Below are positions 34,956 through 39,965 of a stretch of DNA of 39,965 bases, piece after piece; the stretch's first letter is position 1; each line of letters begins with the position of its first letter. The notes beneath the pieces were generated by a model. That model did not search any database. It was not told where the DNA came from and worked only from the letters and a program-made list of their open reading frames with translations. The translations under genes were made by a program, and so were the position numbers. The stretch is from an uncultured Fidelibacterota bacterium (GTDB lineage: Bacteria > Fidelibacterota > Marinisomatia > Marinisomatales > Marinisomataceae). Where the stretch lies: positions 1 through 39,965 of the forward strand of contig CACGWZ010000005.1 of the NCBI GenBank assembly GCA_902576865.1, written 5' to 3'.

Positions 34956-37576
34956 AGTTATTAGAAAAAAAACATAGCCCTTCAGATATTGAGAGTAAGT
35001 GGTATAAACATTGGATTGAAAAAAAATATTTTTCAAGTAAAGAATCTGAAAACCATTATACAATTGTAATTCCCCCACCTAATGTTACTGGTAAGCTTCA
35101 TATGGGGCATGTTCTTAATAATACCATTCAAGATATATTGATTAGAAAAGCTAGAATGGAGGGTAAAAATGCATGCTGGATTCCTGGTACAGATCATGCG
35201 TCAATTGCTACTGAATCAAAAGTAACTAAGATGCTTGAAGAGCAAGGAATTAATAAAAAAAATTTAAGTAGAGAAGAGTTTTTAAAGTATGCATGGGAAT
35301 GGAAAGAAAAATATGGTGGTACTATCATTAATCAACTTCAAAAACTCGGATGTTCATGTGATTGGGATAAAACTAGTTTTACTATGGATGAAGATTATTC
35401 TAAAGCTGTTTTAGAGTCTTTTGTTCAACTATATAATAAAGGATTGATTTATAAAGGTAGTAAGCTAGTAAACTGGTGTCCAAAGTCACAGACCGCTTTA
35501 AGCGATGAAGAAGTTGTGTTTAAAGAGGTAAATGGAACTCTTTGGTACATTAAATATGCTGTTAATGGTTCTGATACATTTATAGAAATTGCAACAACCA
35601 GGCCAGAAACTATGTTAGGTGATACAGCAATAGCAGTAAATCCTAATGATAAAAGATATAAAGAATTGATAGGTAAGACAGCATTATTACCATTAGTAGG
35701 TAGAAGTATTCCTATTATAGCTGATGACATGGTAGATCCTGAATTTGGAACGGGCTGTGTTAAAATTACACCTGCACACGATTTGAATGATTATGAAGTA
35801 GGAATAAAGCATAATCTCGAAATGATTAATATTATGAACGCAGACAGTTCTATTAGCGATAAAGCTCCAGAAAAGTATAGAGGGATGTCAAGGGAGGCTG
35901 CTAGAAAGCAAATTGTTTTTGATTTAAAAGACATAAATCATCTAATAAAAGAAGAGGATTATTTTCATAAGGTTGGATATTCAGAACGAGGAAATGTCCC
36001 AATTGAATATTATTTATCTGAGCAATGGTTTTTAAAAATGGAAGATTTAGCTAAGCCAGCTAGCAAAGCAGTTAAAAATAATGAAATTAATTTTTACCCA
36101 AATCATTGGGTTAAAACCTACAATCATTGGATGGATAATATTCAAGATTGGTGCATAAGCAGACAACTTTATTGGGGCCATCAAATACCTGTGTGGTATA
36201 AAAAAGATGCTGATAGAGCTAATCAAGATAATTGGTTCGTTTCAACCACACCACCAACAGATTTAGAAAATTGGGAACAAGATAATGATGTTTTAGATAC
36301 GTGGTTTAGTTCATGGTTGTGGCCTTTTGCAGTACATGGATGGCCAGATGTAAAAACCACAAAATATTTTCCAACCAACGCACTAGTAACTGGCCCAGAT
36401 ATCATTTTCTTTTGGGTAGCAAGAATGATTATGTCCGGATATGAATTTATGGGTGATTTGCCATTTAAAGATGTTTATTTTACGAGCATTTTAAGAGACG
36501 AAAAAGGCAGAAAATTAAGCAAGTCCTTAGGAAATTCTCCTGATCCAATAACATTATTTGAAAAATATGGTACTGATGCAACTAGATTTTCCATAATGCT
36601 GATGTCACCACAGGGTTCTGATGTATATTTTTCAGAGCATGGAATTGAAGTCGGAAGAAACTTTATGACCAAGATTTGGAATGCAAGTAGATTTATTATG
36701 CTCAATCATGAAGATTCATTTGCAGATGAGATCGATATTGAAGCATTAGATAATTTAGATAAATGGATTCTTGATTCTCTAAACGAAACAGTCAATGAAG
36801 TCAATAAATACTTTGATAAATATCAGTTTAATGAAGCAATAAAAAAAATCTATGATTTTACATGGAATGAGTTTTGTAATTGGTATATAGAAATTGTAAA
36901 ACACAGATTTAGAGAAGGTGATATTACTTCAAAAAGTAATTCGTTTAATATTTCTAAAAAAATAATTAAGAAAGTTCTATTATTATTACACCCAATTGCA
37001 CCATTTGTATCTGAAGAGATTTGGAATCACCTGAAAGATACTAATGAAGAAGATATTATTATATCATCTTGGCCTAAAGCTAAAAATAGCAACATAAGTC
37101 ACAACAAAGATGAAATATTAGATTTTAAAGAAATAGTTACTTCAATTAGAACTATTCGCTCAGAATTAAATGTCCCACCATCTAAAAAAATTGACGTGAT
37201 CACTTATGCAAAAAATGAATCAATTGAGAGTAGATTAAATCCTTTAATTGATCTAATTAAATCTTTATCAAATTCTAAAAATTTAAATTTGAGTTCAAAA
37301 AAAGAAAAGCCAGAAAACTCTGCAGTAGCAGTATGCAAGTCAGTGGAGTTATTTATTCCATTAGGTGATTTAGTAAATAAGGAGGAAGAACTCCAAAAGC
37401 TTGACAAAAGATTAAGCGAACTAGACAAACTCATTTCATCAATTGAGAGTAAGTTGTCTAATGAAGAGTTTATAAGTAAAGCTCCTGAAAATATTGTTAA
37501 TGGTGAAAAAAATAAACTAAGCGATTTTCTTGTTGAAAGAACAAAAATTCTTTCTAATATTGAGGTATTAAAATGA
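34952..37576 (+). CDS. valS: Valyl-tRNA synthetase
   Basis: A class I synthetase of 874 residues with the ValRS arrangement: PPPNVTGKLHMGHVL (HMGH 50-53), the editing domain with TTRPETMLGDTAIAVNP, KLSKS (521-525) before LGNSPDPITLF, the anticodon-binding helical domain and a C-terminal coiled coil (about 800-874). Leu in place of Met in the KMSKS motif is seen in other ValRS. The stop overlaps the next gene as ATGA. Confidence 0.96.
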   Translation: MKLLEKKHSPSDIESKWYKHWIEKKYFSSKESENHYTIVIPPPNVTGKLHMGHVLNNTIQDILIRKARMEGKNACWIPGTDHASIATESKVTKMLEEQGINKKNLSREEFLKYAWEWKEKYGGTIINQLQKLGCSCDWDKTSFTMDEDYSKAVLESFVQLYNKGLIYKGSKLVNWCPKSQTALSDEEVVFKEVNGTLWYIKYAVNGSDTFIEIATTRPETMLGDTAIAVNPNDKRYKELIGKTALLPLVGRSIPIIADDMVDPEFGTGCVKITPAHDLNDYEVGIKHNLEMINIMNADSSISDKAPEKYRGMSREAARKQIVFDLKDINHLIKEEDYFHKVGYSERGNVPIEYYLSEQWFLKMEDLAKPASKAVKNNEINFYPNHWVKTYNHWMDNIQDWCISRQLYWGHQIPVWYKKDADRANQDNWFVSTTPPTDLENWEQDNDVLDTWFSSWLWPFAVHGWPDVKTTKYFPTNALVTGPDIIFFWVARMIMSGYEFMGDLPFKDVYFTSILRDEKGRKLSKSLGNSPDPITLFEKYGTDATRFSIMLMSPQGSDVYFSEHGIEVGRNFMTKIWNASRFIMLNHEDSFADEIDIEALDNLDKWILDSLNETVNEVNKYFDKYQFNEAIKKIYDFTWNEFCNWYIEIVKHRFREGDITSKSNSFNISKKIIKKVLLLLHPIAPFVSEEIWNHLKDTNEEDIIISSWPKAKNSNISHNKDEILDFKEIVTSIRTIRSELNVPPSKKIDVITYAKNESIESRLNPLIDLIKSLSNSKNLNLSSKKEKPENSAVAVCKSVELFIPLGDLVNKEEELQKLDKRLSELDKLISSIESKLSNEEFISKAPENIVNGEKNKLSDFLVERTKILSNIEVLK

Positions 37577-38901
37577 AAAAATTAATTTTTATACTTTTAT
37601 CATTTAGTTTGGTGTTTTCCCAACAAGAATCTTCAAATAGATCTCTAACGATTTATAAAGATAATTTTGCTGTGATAAAGGAGCCAATTATATGGAATTT
37701 GAAATCCGGTAGTAACATTACTTCTTTCTCAAATATTTCAAAAAATTTATTATTTGATTCGCCTGTTTTAAATATTAAAGGAGTAGAAGTTTTATCTCAG
37801 ACCTTAAATAAAAACTTTTTATCCACTGATAGTTTTTTAAAAAATAGTGTAGGTTCACCAGTTGAAATTATACCTATAAGTGGGAGTAGAACAGAAGGTT
37901 TATTGATGGATATTAATAGTTCAAGTATATCTGTTAAAACCAGTAAAGGCCTTGTTGTATTTCAAAGATCACAATTACTTTCATTTACATTAAAATCAAA
38001 CAGTGTTCAGGATAAATTTACTCCTGAAATAGCATGGGAATTAATTTCAATTGAAGAAAAACCTGTTAATGCTGAATTAACATATATTTCTTCAGGATTT
38101 TCCTGGAAGCCAATTTACACATTAATAATAAATGGTGATGATTCAACTGCTTCACTAATGGTTAATGCAGAAGTAACAAACAATTCAAATGTTAGCCTTT
38201 TTGCTACCAATCTAAAAGTTGTAGAAGGTAATGTCCCATTAAATTCCTCTTCTAAAAAATCTTCATATCAAATGATGGAATCTAGGAGTGCTATGGATAC
38301 TAGAAGTTCTTTGGGAGATTTTTATATTTTTGATATTGGTTCAAATCTTAAGCTTGATTCTATGCAATCAATTCAATTACCATTGATGGAGTCTAGACTG
38401 ATTACTTATGAAAAAAAGTATATATTTGAAAATTCTGAAAGAGATCAGGGAGATGAACCTTTAAGCATTGAAGTTTCATTTGAAAACTCAGCTTCAAATA
38501 ATTTAGAGCTTCCATTACCATCAGGAGTATTATTCCTTTATGAAAAAGATGATTTAAATTCAATTAACTTTATTGGAAGAAATTCACTTACTCAACTATA
38601 CAAAGGTGGTGTAGCAATTTTAGATGGAGGCAAGGCATTTGACATTATTGGAAAAAGAAGAATTTTAAATTTTGATAGACAGTCGAACAGTGAAGAATCT
38701 ACTATATCTCTACAAATATTAAATACCAGCGATAAATCTATTAAAGTTAAAGCTGTAGAAAAGATTTTTGGAGACTGGGTGATTAAAGAATCTTCTTCTA
38801 TGTATATAAAAGAAGATGCATCTACAATATATTTTCCTTTAGAGATTGAACCTGGACAAACTGAGCTGATTACTTATACTTATAAAAAAGAATGGAAATA
38901 A
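37573..38901 (+). CDS. Exported DUF4139-type protein
   Basis: A protein of 442 residues with a signal peptide (MKKLIFILLSFSLVFSQ). The N-terminal half is beta-rich; from about residue 160 the sequence AELTYISSGFSWKPIYTLII with TNNSNVSLFATNLKVVEGNV is characteristic of the DUF4139 domain, often found in exported proteins related to MuiA. The long coiled coil of typical MuiA proteins is absent, so this is the shorter form. Function is unknown; it is probably periplasmic or at the outer membrane. It overlaps valS by 4 bases and recG follows almost directly. Confidence 0.78.
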   Translation: MKKLIFILLSFSLVFSQQESSNRSLTIYKDNFAVIKEPIIWNLKSGSNITSFSNISKNLLFDSPVLNIKGVEVLSQTLNKNFLSTDSFLKNSVGSPVEIIPISGSRTEGLLMDINSSSISVKTSKGLVVFQRSQLLSFTLKSNSVQDKFTPEIAWELISIEEKPVNAELTYISSGFSWKPIYTLIINGDDSTASLMVNAEVTNNSNVSLFATNLKVVEGNVPLNSSSKKSSYQMMESRSAMDTRSSLGDFYIFDIGSNLKLDSMQSIQLPLMESRLITYEKKYIFENSERDQGDEPLSIEVSFENSASNNLELPLPSGVLFLYEKDDLNSINFIGRNSLTQLYKGGVAILDGGKAFDIIGKRRILNFDRQSNSEESTISLQILNTSDKSIKVKAVEKIFGDWVIKESSSMYIKEDASTIYFPLEIEPGQTELITYTYKKEWK

Positions 38902-38907
38902 TGTCTT

Positions 38908-39965
38908 TTGAGCGAAGCCTTTCAAAATTCTAATTCGTTAGATACCCCAATTCAATTTATCAAGGGCGTAGGCCCTAAAAGAGCCAAAGTACTTGAATCA
39001 TTAAATATTTTTACCATTAAAGATTTGTTGTACTATTTTCCTCGGAAATATTTAGATAGAACATCTCTTTCAACAATTGGATCTATAAGTGAAGGAGATG
39101 AAGTAAACTTGGTTGGTAGAGTCAAATCTGTAAATCTCAGAAGAATGAAAAAAGGAAATTTTGTTACTGCTAATGTAGTAGATCATACTGGTTCAATTAG
39201 ATTAATGTGGTTTAATGCTGCGGACTACATTCATCAATCTCTTAAAGTCGGTGATTTGTTAGCAATGCATGGAAAGGTAGCAGCATACAAAGGCAGTCCA
39301 CAGATTGTACACCCTGAATATGATAAATTAAATGCAAATGAAATTTCATTAACTACAGGATTTATCATTCCAGTTTATCCCTTAACAGATGATTTAAAAA
39401 AATCAGGACTGGACAACAGAAATTTGAGAAAAATAATTTATTTAGCTTTAGAGTCAGTAGACAAAATTGATGATCATTTTGATAAAGATTTAAGAAAAAA
39501 ATTCAATATTGAAGATTTAGATATTTCTTTAAGAAATATTCATTATCCAAAAAATTTTGAATCATTAGAAAAGTCAACTCATCGCTTAAAATATGATGAA
39601 CATTTCTTTTTACAGTTATTATTAGCTATGAGAAAAAGTAAACTCAAAGAAAATAAATATGATTCTATAAAATTCAAGACAAAGTTATATAATAAGATTT
39701 TAAAAAATCTCGATTTTGAGCTCACAGGCAGTCAGCAACTATCATTGAGAGAAATCGTTGATGATTTTATTTCAGAAAATCCAATGAATCGTATGATTCA
39801 AGGAGATGTGGGATGTGGTAAAACTATTGTATCTATTCTTGCGTCATCAATTGTGGTAGATAATGATTATCAAGTTGGAATAATGGCCCCAACTGATCTT
39901 TTATCAAAGCAATTGTATAAAAATTTTAAATCTCATTTTGAAACTATAGGTATAAAATGCTCCTT
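38908..39965 (+). CDS. recG: ATP-dependent DNA helicase RecG, 5' part
   Basis: The frame is open from the TTG at 38908 to the window edge (about 352 codons of an expected 680-700). The N-terminal segment IQFIKGVGPKRAKVLESL and FPRKYLDR are the RecG wedge-domain entry, followed by the OB fold (VNLVGRVKSV, DHTGSIRLMWFNA), and helicase motif I is GDVGCGKT in RMIQGDVGCGKTIVSI, then the MAPTDLL segment. RecG remodels stalled forks and Holliday junctions. No ATG lies in this frame before the conserved region, so the start is TTG unless a one-base indel is present; an out-of-frame ATG at 38901 overlaps the upstream stop. Confidence 0.93.
   Translation, partial: MSEAFQNSNSLDTPIQFIKGVGPKRAKVLESLNIFTIKDLLYYFPRKYLDRTSLSTIGSISEGDEVNLVGRVKSVNLRRMKKGNFVTANVVDHTGSIRLMWFNAADYIHQSLKVGDLLAMHGKVAAYKGSPQIVHPEYDKLNANEISLTTGFIIPVYPLTDDLKKSGLDNRNLRKIIYLALESVDKIDDHFDKDLRKKFNIEDLDISLRNIHYPKNFESLEKSTHRLKYDEHFFLQLLLAMRKSKLKENKYDSIKFKTKLYNKILKNLDFELTGSQQLSLREIVDDFISENPMNRMIQGDVGCGKTIVSILASSIVVDNDYQVGIMAPTDLLSKQLYKNFKSHFETIGIKCS

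Overview
The window is a dense, very AT-rich stretch of bacterial chromosome. Genes overlap by a few bases or nearly touch, Shine-Dalgarno motifs are mostly absent, and there is no phage, insertion sequence or CRISPR array. Gene content (type A RNase P RNA, bS21, Wza/Wzc/Wzi-type polysaccharide export, heptose genes, lipoproteins, an EnvC-type amidase activator, a YbeY with Asp as third metal ligand) indicates a Gram-negative, probably of the Bacteroidetes/FCB side of the tree. A streamlined marine lineage such as Marinimicrobia (SAR406) is my best guess from general resemblance. No 16S gene is present to prove it.

Region 1 (1-18.5 kb) is a surface polysaccharide locus. On the plus strand lie the 3' part of a CapK/PaaK-type adenylate-forming enzyme and two GT4 glycosyltransferases. 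They face a minus-strand wzc-wza-wzb export and phosphoregulation operon. Next, on the plus strand, come a CysC-like kinase overlapping a frameshifted NMNAT-like nucleotidyltransferase, a repeat-bearing lipoprotein, a third GT4 enzyme and a flippase-like membrane protein. The flippase stop codon lies inside a tRNA(CAU) gene. After the tRNA come a class IV aminotransferase, a sulfotransferase-like protein, a small membrane protein, an M1 peptidase lipoprotein and a Wzi-like barrel. On the minus strand, gmhA, hldA, gpmA and a small phosphoglycosyltransferase follow.

Region 2 (18.5-21.5 kb) holds ahcY, metK and a small SET-domain methyltransferase, read as SET-metK-ahcY from one candidate promoter. 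This links SAM synthesis, methylation and SAH removal, and may run on into the phosphoglycosyltransferase and heptose genes.

Region 3 (21.5-40 kb) is mostly housekeeping: a zinc-ribbon coiled-coil protein, rnpB, fabH, a PgpH-type HD phosphodiesterase, ybeY, mazG, a cytidylyltransferase, an exported protein of unknown function divergent from an envC-like gene, then holB, metG, tatD, rsmA, rpsU, a phosphoglucosamine/phosphomannomutase, valS, a DUF4139-type protein and the 5' part of recG, all on the plus strand.

The points most worth checking are: the kinase plus frameshifted nucleotidyltransferase pair; the aminotransferase whose expected PLP lysine appears to be Asn, paired with a sulfotransferase-like protein; the coding sequence that ends inside a tRNA; and the SET-metK-ahcY operon. 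No stretch longer than 300 bases lacks a gene.
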